A stretch of DNA of 64,000 nucleotides from Pseudomonas sp. Irchel s3b2 (GTDB lineage: Bacteria; Pseudomonadota; Gammaproteobacteria; Pseudomonadales; Pseudomonadaceae), in assembly GCF_900187445.1 (NCBI RefSeq), contig NZ_FYEB01000001.1, positions 124,001-188,000 of the forward strand. The letters are read 5' to 3'. Shown here in pieces: positions 44,308 through 57,322 of this stretch. The translations under genes were made by a program, and so were the position numbers. The notes under the pieces are model-generated. The model was not told where the DNA came from. It did no database searches and saw only the letters and a program-made list of their open reading frames with translations. Within the stretch, counting starts at the first letter, position 1. The number at the start of each line of letters is the position of its first letter.

Positions 44308-45667
44308 AGCCTTGAAACTGAGCGAACTGACCGGCGCATTGAATGGCCGACTGATTGCCAGCGACGCCAGCTTCGACGGCGTCAGCATCGACAGCCGCGC
44401 GATCAAGCCCGGCCAACTGTTTATTGCTCTGGCCGGCCCGCGCTTTGATGGCCATGACTACCTCAACGACGTTGCCGCCAAAGGCGCCGTGGGTGCTCTG
44501 GTCGAGCGCGAAGTGGCCGATAGTGTCTTGCCGCAACTGCTGGTCAAGGACTCCCGCCAGGCGCTCGGCCAATTGGGCGCGATGAACCGTGCGGCATTCA
44601 CTCAGCCGGTCGTGGCCATCACCGGTTCCAGCGGCAAGACCACGGTCAAGGAAATGCTTGCGAGCATCCTGCGCACGCACGGTCCGGTGTTGGCGACTCG
44701 TGGCAACCTGAACAATGACCTGGGCGCTCCGCTGACCCTGCTCGAACTGGCACCGGAACATACCGCTGCCGTGATCGAACTCGGCGCTTCGCGGCTCGGC
44801 GAGATTGCCTACACCGTTGGCATGACCAAGCCCCACGTGGCTGTCATCAACAACGCCGGTACCGCCCACGTCGGCGAGTTCGGCGGACCGGAAAAAATCG
44901 TTGAAGCCAAGGGCGAGATTCTCGAAGGGCTGGATGCCGATGGCGTCGCCGTGCTGAATCTCGACGACAAGGCTTTTGAAATCTGGAAAACCCGAGCCGC
45001 CGGTCGCAAAGTGCTGACGTTTGCCTTGAGCAACAACAGCGCCGACTTCTACGCCAGCGATCTGGATCGCGATGCTCGCGGTTGCCCGGCGTTCAACCTG
45101 CACAGCCCTGAAGGTGTGGAACGGGTTCAGCTGAACCTGCTCGGCACCCATAACGTCGCCAATGCGATGGCCGCCGCCGCTGCAGCCCATGCCTTGGGCG
45201 TGTCGCTGTTCGGCATCGCCACCGGTCTCGGCGCGGTGCAACCGGTCAAGGGCCGCACCGTCGCGCAACTGGCAACTAACGGTATGCGCGTGATCGATGA
45301 CACGTACAACGCAAACCCCACCTCCATGTGCGCCGCCGTTGATATACTCGCCGGCTTTTCCGGTCGCACCGTTTTGGTGCTCGGAGATATCGGCGAGTTG
45401 GGCGATTGGGCGGAGCAGGGGCACCGCGATGTGGGCGAGTACGCCCGCGGCAAGGTTTCCGCGCTTTACGCGGTCGGGCCGATGATGACCCACGCCGTAA
45501 ACGCTTTCGGCGAGCAGGCTTTTCACTTCAGCACACAGGCTGAGCTGATCAAGGCCCTGGAAGCCGAGCAGGACACAAACACCACCATTTTGATCAAGGG
45601 CTCGCGCAGCGCCGCGATGGAAAACATCGTCGCCGCTTTGTGCGGGACCCGTCTGGAGAAACATTAA
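44300..45667 (+). CDS. murF: UDP-MurNAc-tripeptide D-alanyl-D-alanine ligase MurF
   Basis: A 455-aa ligase completing the UDP-MurNAc-pentapeptide. The ATP loop is [15 protein letters not shown], with the central-domain segment [15 protein letters not shown] and [13 protein letters not shown]. The start overlaps murE by 8 bp and the stop shares one base with the mraY ATG. Confidence 0.96.
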   Translation: MLKALKLSELTGALNGRLIASDASFDGVSIDSRAIKPGQLFIALAGPRFDGHDYLNDVAAKGAVGALVEREVADSVLPQLLVKDSRQALGQLGAMNRAAFTQPVVAITGSSGKTTVKEMLASILRTHGPVLATRGNLNNDLGAPLTLLELAPEHTAAVIELGASRLGEIAYTVGMTKPHVAVINNAGTAHVGEFGGPEKIVEAKGEILEGLDADGVAVLNLDDKAFEIWKTRAAGRKVLTFALSNNSADFYASDLDRDARGCPAFNLHSPEGVERVQLNLLGTHNVANAMAAAAAAHALGVSLFGIATGLGAVQPVKGRTVAQLATNGMRVIDDTYNANPTSMCAAVDILAGFSGRTVLVLGDIGELGDWAEQGHRDVGEYARGKVSALYAVGPMMTHAVNAFGEQAFHFSTQAELIKALEAEQDTNTTILIKGSRSAAMENIVAALCGTRLEKH

Positions 45668-46749
45668 TGCTGCTGCTGCTAGCGGAGTATCTGCAACAGT
45701 TCTACAAAGGCTTCGCGGTCTTTCAGTACCTGACCCTGCGCGGGATCCTCGGTGTGCTGACCGCGCTGGTCTTGTCGCTGTGCTATGGCCCGTGGATGAT
45801 CCGCACTTTGCAGAACCGTCAGATCGGTCAATCCGTTCGTAACGACGGCCCACAATCGCACCTGTCCAAGTCCGGCACGCCAACCATGGGTGGCGCGCTG
45901 ATTCTGTCGTCCATCGGCGTCAGTACCTTGTTGTGGGCTGACCTGAGCAACCGTTACGTTTGGGTCGTGTTGCTGGTGACCCTGCTGTTCGGCGCCGTGG
46001 GCTGGGTCGACGATTACCGCAAAGTCATCGAGAAAAATTCTCGCGGCTTGCCTAGCCGCTGGAAGTATTTCTGGCAGTCGGTGTTCGGCCTGGGCGCGGC
46101 GATCTTCCTTTATATGACTGCGGCGACGCCGGTAGAAACCACCCTGATCCTGCCGATGCTCAAGGACTACAGCATTCCACTGGGCGCGGGTTTCATCGTC
46201 CTGACCTATTTCGTGATTGTCGGCTCGAGCAACGCGGTCAACCTGACCGATGGCCTCGACGGCTTGGCGATCATGCCCACCGTGATGGTCGGCGGCGGCT
46301 TGGGGATCTTCTGCTACCTGTCGGGTAACGTGAAATTCGCCGAATACCTGCTGATTCCTTACGTACCGGGCGCGGGCGAGCTGATCGTGTTCTGCGGCGC
46401 GTTGATCGGTGCGGGCCTGGGTTTTCTCTGGTTCAACACCTATCCGGCCCAGGTGTTCATGGGCGACGTCGGCGCACTGGCGCTGGGCGCGGCCCTGGGC
46501 ACCATCGCAGTGATCGTCCGTCAGGAAATCGTCCTGTTCATCATGGGCGGCGTGTTCGTGATGGAGACCCTGTCGGTCGTCATCCAGGTTGCGTCCTTCA
46601 AGCTGACCGGTCGCCGTGTGTTCCGCATGGCACCGATACACCACCATTTTGAACTCAAGGGCTGGCCCGAGCCGCGTGTGATCGTCCGATTCTGGATCAT
46701 CACCGTGATTCTGGTACTGGTCGGCCTTGCCACCCTGAAGCTGAGGTAG
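45667..46749 (+). CDS. mraY: Phospho-MurNAc-pentapeptide transferase MraY
   Basis: A 360-aa inner-membrane enzyme making lipid I from UDP-MurNAc-pentapeptide and undecaprenyl phosphate. About ten hydrophobic helices are seen. Conserved segments are [18 protein letters not shown] (catalytic Asp pair), [14 protein letters not shown] and the [10 protein letters not shown] histidine cluster. ATG 45667 overlaps murF by 1 bp. Confidence 0.97.
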   Translation: MLLLLAEYLQQFYKGFAVFQYLTLRGILGVLTALVLSLCYGPWMIRTLQNRQIGQSVRNDGPQSHLSKSGTPTMGGALILSSIGVSTLLWADLSNRYVWVVLLVTLLFGAVGWVDDYRKVIEKNSRGLPSRWKYFWQSVFGLGAAIFLYMTAATPVETTLILPMLKDYSIPLGAGFIVLTYFVIVGSSNAVNLTDGLDGLAIMPTVMVGGGLGIFCYLSGNVKFAEYLLIPYVPGAGELIVFCGALIGAGLGFLWFNTYPAQVFMGDVGALALGAALGTIAVIVRQEIVLFIMGGVFVMETLSVVIQVASFKLTGRRVFRMAPIHHHFELKGWPEPRVIVRFWIITVILVLVGLATLKLR

Positions 46750-46754
46750 AACGA

Positions 46755-48101
46755 GTGTCTCTGATCGCTTCTGACCACTTCCGCATCGTTGTCGGCCTCG
46801 GCAAGAGCGGCATGTCCCTGGTTCGCTTCCTGGCGAACCGGGGCGTGTCGTTTGCTGTCGCCGATACGCGGGAAAATCCACCGGAACTGGCCACGCTCAA
46901 GCGTGACTATCCGCACGTGGAAGTGCGTTGTGGCGAGCTGGACGTCGAATTCCTGTGCCGTGCCGACGAGCTCTATGTGAGCCCCGGCCTGGCGCTGGCG
47001 ACCCCGGCCCTGCAGGCTGCCGCCGCCCGTGGCGTGAAACTGTCCGGCGACATCGAGCTGTTCGCGCGTAACGCGAAGGCGCCGATTGTCGCCATCAGCG
47101 GTTCCAACGCGAAAAGCACCGTCACCACCCTGGTCGGCGAGATGGCGGCTGCGGCCGGCAAACGTGTTGCTGTCGGTGGCAACCTCGGTACGCCAGCGCT
47201 GGATTTGCTCAGCGACGATGTCGAGTTGTACGTGATGGAGTTGTCGAGTTTCCAACTGGAAACCACCGATCAACTCAACGCCGAAGTGGCAACCGTGCTC
47301 AACATCAGCGAAGACCATATGGACCGCTACAGCGGTCTGCCGGCCTATCACCTGGCCAAGCACCGGATCTTCCGTGGTGCCAAACAGTTCGTGGTTAACC
47401 GTCAGGATGCCCTTAGCCGCCCGTTGATGGGCGAGGGCCAGCCATGCTGGACCTTCGGTTTGAGCAAGCCCGATTTCAAGGCCTTTGGTATCCGTGAAGA
47501 GCAGGGCGAGAAGTATCTGGCTTTCGAATTCCAGAACCTGATGCCGGTGCGCGAGTTGAAGATTCGTGGCGCGCATAACCAGTCCAACGCCCTGGCGGCC
47601 TTGGCGCTAGGCCACGCTGTCGGTCTGCCGTTCGACGCCATGCTTTCGGCCCTGCGCACCTTCGCCGGCCTCGAGCATCGCTGCCAGTGGGTTCGTGACC
47701 TGAACGGCGTGAGCTACTACAACGATTCCAAAGCTACCAACGTCGGTGCCGCACTGGCTGCCATCGAAGGTCTGGGTTCAGACATCGACGGCAAGCTCGT
47801 GCTGATCGCCGGTGGTGACGGCAAAGGTGCCGAGTTCAAGGATTTGCGTGATCCGGTCGCGGCCAACTGCCGCGCCGTCATTTTGATGGGCCGTGACTCC
47901 GACAAGATCGGTGAGGCCATCGGCGATGCCGTTCCACAGATTCGCGTCACTTCGCTGGACGAAGCCGTCGCGCAATGCCGCGCCATCGCTGAACCGGGCG
48001 ATGCGGTGCTGCTGTCCCCAGCCTGCGCCAGTTTCGACATGTTCAAGAACTACGAAGATCGCGGTCACCAGTTTGTCCGCGCCGTGGAGGACTTGGCATG
48101 A
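46755..48101 (+). CDS. murD: UDP-MurNAc-L-alanine:D-glutamate ligase MurD
   Basis: A 448-aa cytoplasmic Mur ligase. The P-loop reads ISGSNAKSTVTTLV rather than the usual GTNGKT form, with the catalytic Lys kept; I recall the same variant from other Pseudomonas. It has ELSSFQLE, NISEDHMDRY and YNDSKATN. The GTG start at 46755 lies 5 bp after mraY. It overlaps ftsW by 4 bp. Confidence 0.95.
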   Translation: MSLIASDHFRIVVGLGKSGMSLVRFLANRGVSFAVADTRENPPELATLKRDYPHVEVRCGELDVEFLCRADELYVSPGLALATPALQAAAARGVKLSGDIELFARNAKAPIVAISGSNAKSTVTTLVGEMAAAAGKRVAVGGNLGTPALDLLSDDVELYVMELSSFQLETTDQLNAEVATVLNISEDHMDRYSGLPAYHLAKHRIFRGAKQFVVNRQDALSRPLMGEGQPCWTFGLSKPDFKAFGIREEQGEKYLAFEFQNLMPVRELKIRGAHNQSNALAALALGHAVGLPFDAMLSALRTFAGLEHRCQWVRDLNGVSYYNDSKATNVGAALAAIEGLGSDIDGKLVLIAGGDGKGAEFKDLRDPVAANCRAVILMGRDSDKIGEAIGDAVPQIRVTSLDEAVAQCRAIAEPGDAVLLSPACASFDMFKNYEDRGHQFVRAVEDLA

Positions 48102-49315
48102 ACCTGAGCGATATCATCAAGCCTTATCCATCGCCACTGATCACCGGGCGCGGCATCGACCTCGACTTTCCGATGCTCGCCGGCTGTCTGGCGCTGCTGG
48201 GCTTGGGGTTGGTGATGATTGCATCGGCATCGACCGAAGTGGCGGCGGTGCAGTCGGGCAGTGCTCTGTATTACATGATTCGCCACCTTATCTATGTGGT
48301 GCTGGGCCTGGGTGCCTGCATCGTCACCATGATGATCCCGATTGCCACCTGGCAACGCTTGGGCTGGTTGATGCTGCTGGGGGCATTCGGCTTGCTGGTG
48401 ATGGTGATCATCCCCGGGATCGGCCGTGAAGTGAACGGTTCGATGCGCTGGATCGGCTTCAGTTTCTTCAACGTTCAGCCTTCCGAGATTGCCAAGGTGT
48501 TCGTGGTGATCTACCTCGCCGGTTATCTGGTGCGTCGCCAGAAAGAAGTGCGTGAAAGCTGGATGGGCTTCTTCAAGCCGTTCATCGTTCTACTGCCGAT
48601 GGCGGGGCTGTTGCTGATGGAACCGGATTTCGGTGCCACCGTCGTGATGATGGGGGCTGCTGCGGCGATGCTATTCCTCGGCGGGGTCGGGCTGTTCCGT
48701 TTCTCCTTGATGGTTGTCCTGGCTGTCGGGGCGGTGGTGTTGTTGATTCAAATGCAGCCGTATCGAATGGCGCGACTGACCAACTTTGCGGACCCGTGGG
48801 CCGACCAGTTCGGTGCTGGCTATCAGTTGTCTCAAGCCTTGATCGCTTTCGGTCGCGGCGAATGGCTGGGCGTTGGCCTGGGCAACAGCGTGCAGAAACA
48901 GTTCTACCTGCCGGAAGCCCACACTGACTTCGTGTTCTCGGTCCTGGCCGAAGAGCTGGGTGCCGTGGGTTCTTTGTGCACGGTAGCGCTGTTCGTCTTT
49001 GTCTGTATTCGTGGCATGTACATCGGTTATTGGGCAGAGAAGGCCAAACAGTTTTTCGCCGCCTATATCGCGTACGGCTTGTCGTTCCTGTGGATCGGTC
49101 AGTTCCTGATCAACATCGGGGTGAACGTCGGCTTGCTGCCGACCAAGGGTCTGACCCTGCCATTCCTCAGTTATGGCGGCAGTTCGTTGGTGATCTGCTG
49201 TGCCTGTCTTGGCTTGTTGCTGCGCATCGAGTGGGAGAGTCGAACCCACCTGGGCAGCGAAGAGATGGAATTCCATGAAAGCGACTTCGCCGAGGAGCCG
49301 AACCATGGGCGCTAA
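48098..49315 (+). CDS. ftsW: Septal peptidoglycan glycosyltransferase FtsW
   Basis: A 405-aa SEDS-family polymerase working with FtsI. About ten membrane helices are present. It has NGSMRWIGFSFFNVQPSE (split: NGSMRWIG, FNVQPSE), the catalytic Asp region EAHTDFVFSVLAEELG, and the C-terminal PFLSYGGSS. It overlaps murD by 4 bp and murG by 11 bp. Confidence 0.96.
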   Translation: MNLSDIIKPYPSPLITGRGIDLDFPMLAGCLALLGLGLVMIASASTEVAAVQSGSALYYMIRHLIYVVLGLGACIVTMMIPIATWQRLGWLMLLGAFGLLVMVIIPGIGREVNGSMRWIGFSFFNVQPSEIAKVFVVIYLAGYLVRRQKEVRESWMGFFKPFIVLLPMAGLLLMEPDFGATVVMMGAAAAMLFLGGVGLFRFSLMVVLAVGAVVLLIQMQPYRMARLTNFADPWADQFGAGYQLSQALIAFGRGEWLGVGLGNSVQKQFYLPEAHTDFVFSVLAEELGAVGSLCTVALFVFVCIRGMYIGYWAEKAKQFFAAYIAYGLSFLWIGQFLINIGVNVGLLPTKGLTLPFLSYGGSSLVICCACLGLLLRIEWESRTHLGSEEMEFHESDFAEEPNHGR

Positions 49316-50367
49316 CGTACTGATCATGGCCGGCGGCACCGGGGGCCACGTGTTCCCGGCATTGGCCTGTGCTCGGGAGTTCCAGGCCCGCGGTTATACC
49401 GTGCACTGGCTCGGCACGCCCCGCGGGATCGAAAACGATCTGGTGCCGGCGGCCGGTCTTCAATTGCATCGGATCCACGCCAGTGGTTTGCGTGGCAAGG
49501 GCAAATTGTCCCTGCTCAAGGCGCCGTTCATGTTGCTCAAGTCGATCTGGCAGGCGCGGGCGATCATTCGTCAGCTGCAGCCAGTCTGCGTGGTCGGCTT
49601 CGGCGGTTTTGTGACCGGTCCCGGCGGCGTTGCAGCCAAGTTGGCCGGCGTCCCAGTGATCGTTCATGAGCAGAACGCGGTGGCCGGTACCGCCAATCGG
49701 TTGCTGGTGCCGTTGGCCGCCCGGGTCTGTGAAGCGTTCCCTGACACCTTTACCCTGTCGAACAGCCGCCGGACCACCGGTAACCCGGTGCGCACCGAGC
49801 TGTTCCTCGAAACACCGCGACCTGCTCTGGCCGGTCGCAAGGCGCGTTTGCTGATTCTGGGCGGAAGCCTGGGCGCAGAGCCGTTGAACAAGTTGCTGCC
49901 TGAAGCCCTGTCGCAAGTCGCCCCCGACCTGCGCCCGGACGTGTTTCATCAGGCCGGCAAAAACCACGATGAAGTGACTGCAGAGCGCTATCGCGCGGCT
50001 GGCGTCGAGGCGCAAGTGCAGCCTTTCATCAAAGACATGGCCCAAGCCTATGGCTGGGCCGACCTGGTGGTGTGCCGCGCAGGCGCGCTGACCATCAGTG
50101 AACTGGCGGCTGCCGGTCTGCCCTCGATGCTGGTGCCTTTGCCCCACGCGATCGACGATCACCAGACCCGCAACGCCGATTATTTGGCCCGTGAAGGCGC
50201 TGCCTTCCTGATGCCGCAAAGAACGACTGGCGCAGCGGATCTTGCCGCTCGCCTGACAGAGGTCTTGATGCAACCGCAACGACTCAACGACATGGCCACC
50301 GCGGCACGCCGCCTGGCCAAACCCGATGCCACCCGTAACGTGGTCGATACCTGCCTGGAGGTGGTCC

Positions 50368-50375
<8 letters not shown>
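49305..50375 (+). CDS. murG: Lipid II synthase MurG (GlcNAc transferase)
   Basis: A 356-aa membrane-associated GT-B glycosyltransferase converting lipid I to lipid II. The G-loops are [15 protein letters not shown] and [12 protein letters not shown]; the UDP-GlcNAc site has [22 protein letters not shown] 49305 lies inside the end of ftsW. The 3' end overlaps murC by 8 bp. Confidence 0.96.
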
Positions 50376-52784
<2,409 letters not shown>

Positions 52785-52788
52785 GACG

Positions 52789-53655
52789 ATGCAAGGCGCA
52801 CAGCTTAGACATCAGCCCTCCGCACCCGGCCGCAAGCCGGTGCCGCGGGGTGCCAGCCGAATGGTGGCCAAAGAGCCGATGTCCGCGCGCCTGCCGAAAG
52901 CCAACTTTGGTTTTCTGAAAAGCCTGTTCTGGCCCGTGCTGCTGGTCGCGCTGGGGTTCGGCACTTATGAAGGCGCACAGCGTTTGTTGCCGTACGCCGA
53001 CCGGCCGATCACCAAGATCGCGGTGCAGGGCGACTTGAGTTACATCAGCCAGCAAGCGGTGCAACAGCGGATCGCCCCCTACGTGGCGTCGAGCTTCTTC
53101 ACCATTGACCTGGAGAGCATGCGTACCGAGCTTGAAACGATGCCATGGATTGCCCACGCCGAAGTGCGCAGGGTATGGCCGGATCAAGTAGTGATTCGCC
53201 TGGAAGAACAACTGCCGGTAGCCCGGTGGGGCGATGAGTCGCTGTTGAACAACCAGGGTCAGGCGTTCACCCCGCGCGAGCTGGCGAACTACGAACACTT
53301 GCCACAGCTGTTCGGCCCGCAGCGGGCCCAGCAGCAAGTGATGCAGCAATACCAGGTGCTGAGCCAGATGCTCAGGCCATTGGGCTTCTCGATTGCACGC
53401 CTGGAATTGCGTGAACGAGGCAGTTGGTTCCTGACCACCGGCGCCGGCAGCGCGGGCCCGGGGATCGAACTGCTGCTGGGACGCGGCAAGCTGGTGGAAA
53501 GGATGCGCCGCTTCATTGCCATCTATGACAAGACGCTCAAAGAGCAGATTACGAACATTGCGCGCATCGATCTGCGCTACGCCAACGGCCTCGCCGTTGG
53601 CTGGCGGGAACCTGTAGCGCCCACGACAGCCCAACCCGCTGTCGCGAAGAATTAA
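52789..53655 (+). CDS. ftsQ: Cell division protein FtsQ
   Basis: A 288-aa bitopic divisome protein. A basic cytoplasmic tail of about 40 residues leads to one helix at about 48-66 ([18 protein letters not shown]). A POTRA domain ([20 protein letters not shown]) and the FtsQ domain ([20 protein letters not shown]) follow. It binds FtsL-FtsB. Start ATG 52789; ftsA begins 15 bp downstream. Confidence 0.94.
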   Translation: MQGAQLRHQPSAPGRKPVPRGASRMVAKEPMSARLPKANFGFLKSLFWPVLLVALGFGTYEGAQRLLPYADRPITKIAVQGDLSYISQQAVQQRIAPYVASSFFTIDLESMRTELETMPWIAHAEVRRVWPDQVVIRLEEQLPVARWGDESLLNNQGQAFTPRELANYEHLPQLFGPQRAQQQVMQQYQVLSQMLRPLGFSIARLELRERGSWFLTTGAGSAGPGIELLLGRGKLVERMRRFIAIYDKTLKEQITNIARIDLRYANGLAVGWREPVAPTTAQPAVAKN

Positions 53656-53670
53656 GAAGAGGCAGGACCC

Positions 53671-54930
53671 ATGGCAAACGTGCAAAGCGGCAAAATGATC
53701 GTCGGTCTCGATATCGGCACCTCCAAGGTGGTGGCGCTGGTAGGCGAGGTCGCGGACGACGGCACGCTCGAAATCGTCGGGATCGGTACTCATCCGTCCC
53801 GCGGCCTGAAAAAAGGCGTAGTGGTGAACATCGAGTCCACCGTCCAGTCGATCCAGCGCGCTATCGAAGAAGCGCAGCTGATGGCCGGTTGCCGGATCCA
53901 CTCGGCGTTCGTCGGCGTGGCCGGCAATCACATCCGCAGCCTGAATTCCCACGGCATCGTGGCGATTCGTGATCGCGAAGTCAGCACCGCCGACCTTGAG
54001 CGCGTTCTCGACGCTGCCCAGGCCGTGGCGATCCCGGCTGACCAGCGTGTGCTGCACACCCTGCCGCAGGATTACGTGATCGATAACCAGGAAGGCGTTC
54101 GCGAGCCGCTGGGCATGTCCGGCGTGCGTCTGGAAGCCAAGGTTCACGTGGTCACCTGCGCAGTCAACGCCGCACAGAACATTGAAAAATGCGTGCGCCG
54201 CTGCGGCCTGGAAATCGACGACATCATTCTCGAGCAGCTGGCTTCCGCGTATTCGGTCCTGACCGACGACGAGAAAGAGCTGGGCGTGTGCCTGGTCGAC
54301 ATCGGTGGCGGTACCACTGATATCGCGATCTTTACCGAAGGTGCGATCCGTCACACCGCGGTGATCCCAATTGCGGGCGATCAGGTGACCAACGACATCG
54401 CCATGGCGCTGCGCACCCCGACCCAGTACGCCGAAGAAATCAAGATTCGCTACGCCTGCGCCCTGGCCAAACTGGCCGGTGCCGGTGAAACCATCAAGGT
54501 GCCGAGCGTCGGCGACCGTCCGCCGCGCGAGCTGTCCCGTCAGGCTCTGGCCGAAGTGGTCGAGCCGCGTTACGACGAGCTGTTCACCCTGATCCAGGCC
54601 GAATTGCGTCGCAGCGGCTACGAAGACCTGATCCCGGCCGGCATCGTGCTGACCGGCGGTACTTCGAAGATGGAAGGCGCGACTGAGCTGGCCGAGGAAA
54701 TCTTCCACATGCCGGTTCGCCTGGGCGTGCCCCATGGCGTCAAGGGCCTGGACGATGTGGTTCGCAACCCGATCTATTCCACCGGCGTTGGCCTGTTGAT
54801 GTACGGCCTGCAGAAGCAGTCCGACGGGGTTTCGTTCTCCGGCATTGGCAGCCGCGACAGCTACAGCAATGACGAACCGAAGGCCGCCTTGCTCGATCGC
54901 ATCAAGAGCTGGGTACAAGGCAACTTCTAA
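53671..54930 (+). CDS. ftsA: Cell division protein FtsA
   Basis: A 419-aa actin-like ATPase tethering FtsZ to the membrane. The phosphate-1 loop is VGLDIGTSKVVALVGE, phosphate-2 is LVDIGGGTTDIAIF and the adenosine loop VLTGGTSKMEG. The C-terminal amphipathic helix (ALLDRIKSWVQGNF) is the membrane target. ATG 53671 is preceded by AAGAAGAGGCAGG. Confidence 0.96.
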   Translation: MANVQSGKMIVGLDIGTSKVVALVGEVADDGTLEIVGIGTHPSRGLKKGVVVNIESTVQSIQRAIEEAQLMAGCRIHSAFVGVAGNHIRSLNSHGIVAIRDREVSTADLERVLDAAQAVAIPADQRVLHTLPQDYVIDNQEGVREPLGMSGVRLEAKVHVVTCAVNAAQNIEKCVRRCGLEIDDIILEQLASAYSVLTDDEKELGVCLVDIGGGTTDIAIFTEGAIRHTAVIPIAGDQVTNDIAMALRTPTQYAEEIKIRYACALAKLAGAGETIKVPSVGDRPPRELSRQALAEVVEPRYDELFTLIQAELRRSGYEDLIPAGIVLTGGTSKMEGATELAEEIFHMPVRLGVPHGVKGLDDVVRNPIYSTGVGLLMYGLQKQSDGVSFSGIGSRDSYSNDEPKAALLDRIKSWVQGNF

Positions 54931-54936
54931 CGAAGC

Positions 54937-54964
54937 AGTTTCAAGCGACAAGTTTCAAGCGACA
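54937..54964 (+). repeat. Exact 14-bp tandem duplication between ftsA and ftsZ
   Basis: AGTTTCAAGCGACA is repeated head to tail with no gap (54937-54950, 54951-54964), 6 bp after the ftsA stop. It looks like a fragment of the short tandem repeats found in Pseudomonas intergenic DNA and may vary in copy number between strains. Confidence 0.8.
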
Positions 54965-55025
54965 AGCGGTAAAGGCAGCAAAACGCAGTAGGCGAAAAAA
55001 ACTAGAGAACGTAAGGAGAGGGAAA

Positions 55026-56219
55026 ATGTTCGAACTCGTAGACAACATCCCCGCAAGCCCGGTAATTAAAGTTATCGGTGTTGGCGGTGGCGGCGGCAAC
55101 GCTGTCAATCACATGGTCAAGAGCAACATTGAAGGCGTTGAGTTCATCTGCGCCAACACTGATGCCCAGGCGCTGAAGAGCATCAGCGCGCGGACCATCC
55201 TGCAACTGGGTACCGGCGTGACCAAAGGTCTGGGTGCCGGCGCCAACCCTGAAGTAGGTCGTCAGGCCGCTCTCGAAGATCGTGAGCGCATTGCCGAAGT
55301 CCTGCAGGGCACCAACATGGTGTTCATCACCACCGGCATGGGCGGTGGTACCGGTACCGGTGCTGCGCCGATCATTGCCGAAGTGGCCAAGGAAATGGGG
55401 ATCCTCACCGTTGCGGTGGTGACCCGTCCGTTCCCGTTCGAAGGCCGCAAGCGCATGCAGCTCGCCGACGAAGGTATTCGTCTGCTGTCTGAAAGCGTCG
55501 ACTCGTTGATCACCATTCCCAACGAGAAGCTGCTGACCATCCTCGGTAAAGACGCCAGCCTGCTGTCGGCTTTCGCCAAGGCCGACGATGTACTGGCCGG
55601 TGCCGTTCGCGGTATCTCCGACATCATCAAGCGTCCGGGCATGATCAACGTCGACTTTGCCGACGTGCGTACCGTGATGAGCGAAATGGGCATGGCGATG
55701 ATGGGCACTGGCTGCGCCAGCGGTCCGAACCGTGCACGTGAGGCCACCGAAGCGGCCATTCGCAACCCGTTGCTCGAAGACGTGAACCTGCAAGGCGCAC
55801 GCGGCATCCTGGTGAACATCACCGCCGGTCCTGACCTGTCTCTGGGTGAGTATTCCGACGTGGGTAGCATCATCGAAGCCTTCGCTTCCGAGCACGCGAT
55901 GGTCAAGGTCGGTACCGTTATCGATCCTGACATGCGCGACGAGCTGCACGTGACTGTTGTTGCCACGGGTTTAGGCGCTAAAATCGAGAAGCCTGTGAAG
56001 GTCATCGACAATACCGTTCACACCTCGATGGCTTCCCAGCCACAACAACAAGCCCCTGTTCGTCAAGAACAGCCTGCGGTGAACTACCGTGACCTGGACC
56101 GTCCGACCGTCATGCGCAACCAGGCTCAGGCCGGTGCTGCGACTGCCGCGAAGATGAACCCGCAAGATGACCTGGACTACCTGGACATCCCGGCTTTCCT
56201 GCGTCGTCAGGCCGATTGA
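55026..56219 (+). CDS. ftsZ: Cell division GTPase FtsZ
   Basis: A 397-aa tubulin homologue forming the Z ring. It has VIGVGGGGGNAVNHM, the tubulin signature GGGTGTGAAP and the T7 loop NVDFADVRTVM. A Gln/Pro-rich linker (about 320-375) ends in the conserved tail LDYLDIPAFLRRQAD, which binds FtsA and ZipA. A 95-bp gap separates it from ftsA, with AAGGAGAGG as ribosome site, the widest internal gap of the cluster. Confidence 0.97.
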   Translation: MFELVDNIPASPVIKVIGVGGGGGNAVNHMVKSNIEGVEFICANTDAQALKSISARTILQLGTGVTKGLGAGANPEVGRQAALEDRERIAEVLQGTNMVFITTGMGGGTGTGAAPIIAEVAKEMGILTVAVVTRPFPFEGRKRMQLADEGIRLLSESVDSLITIPNEKLLTILGKDASLLSAFAKADDVLAGAVRGISDIIKRPGMINVDFADVRTVMSEMGMAMMGTGCASGPNRAREATEAAIRNPLLEDVNLQGARGILVNITAGPDLSLGEYSDVGSIIEAFASEHAMVKVGTVIDPDMRDELHVTVVATGLGAKIEKPVKVIDNTVHTSMASQPQQQAPVRQEQPAVNYRDLDRPTVMRNQAQAGAATAAKMNPQDDLDYLDIPAFLRRQAD

Positions 56220-56270
56220 TGAAATGTATCAGGGGTATTAGGGTGATTGGTGTTCAGCAAAGGTCTGGTC

Positions 56271-56279
56271 TGCTATCAT
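56271..56279 (+). promoter_or_regulatory. Candidate extended -10 promoter of lpxC
   Basis: TGCTATCAT is an extended -10 box (TGN followed by TATCAT), 53 bp before the lpxC ATG. No strong -35 is seen. lpxC also probably receives read-through from ftsZ, as no terminator lies between. Confidence 0.5.
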
Positions 56280-56295
56280 CGCCAGCCTTTGTTGA

Positions 56296-57243
<948 letters not shown>

Positions 57244-57265
57244 GCAAAAAACCTCTCTAGTTTTT

Positions 57266-57295
57266 TAAAGGCTACCTTCGGGTGGCCTTTTTTTA
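57266..57295 (+). terminator. Terminator after lpxC
   Basis: AAAGGCTACC / GGTGGCCTTT with a TTCG loop and seven T, ending the dcw cluster. Confidence 0.9.
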
Positions 57296-57322
57296 TGATC
57301 CAGTTTTTTATGATCGAAATGA

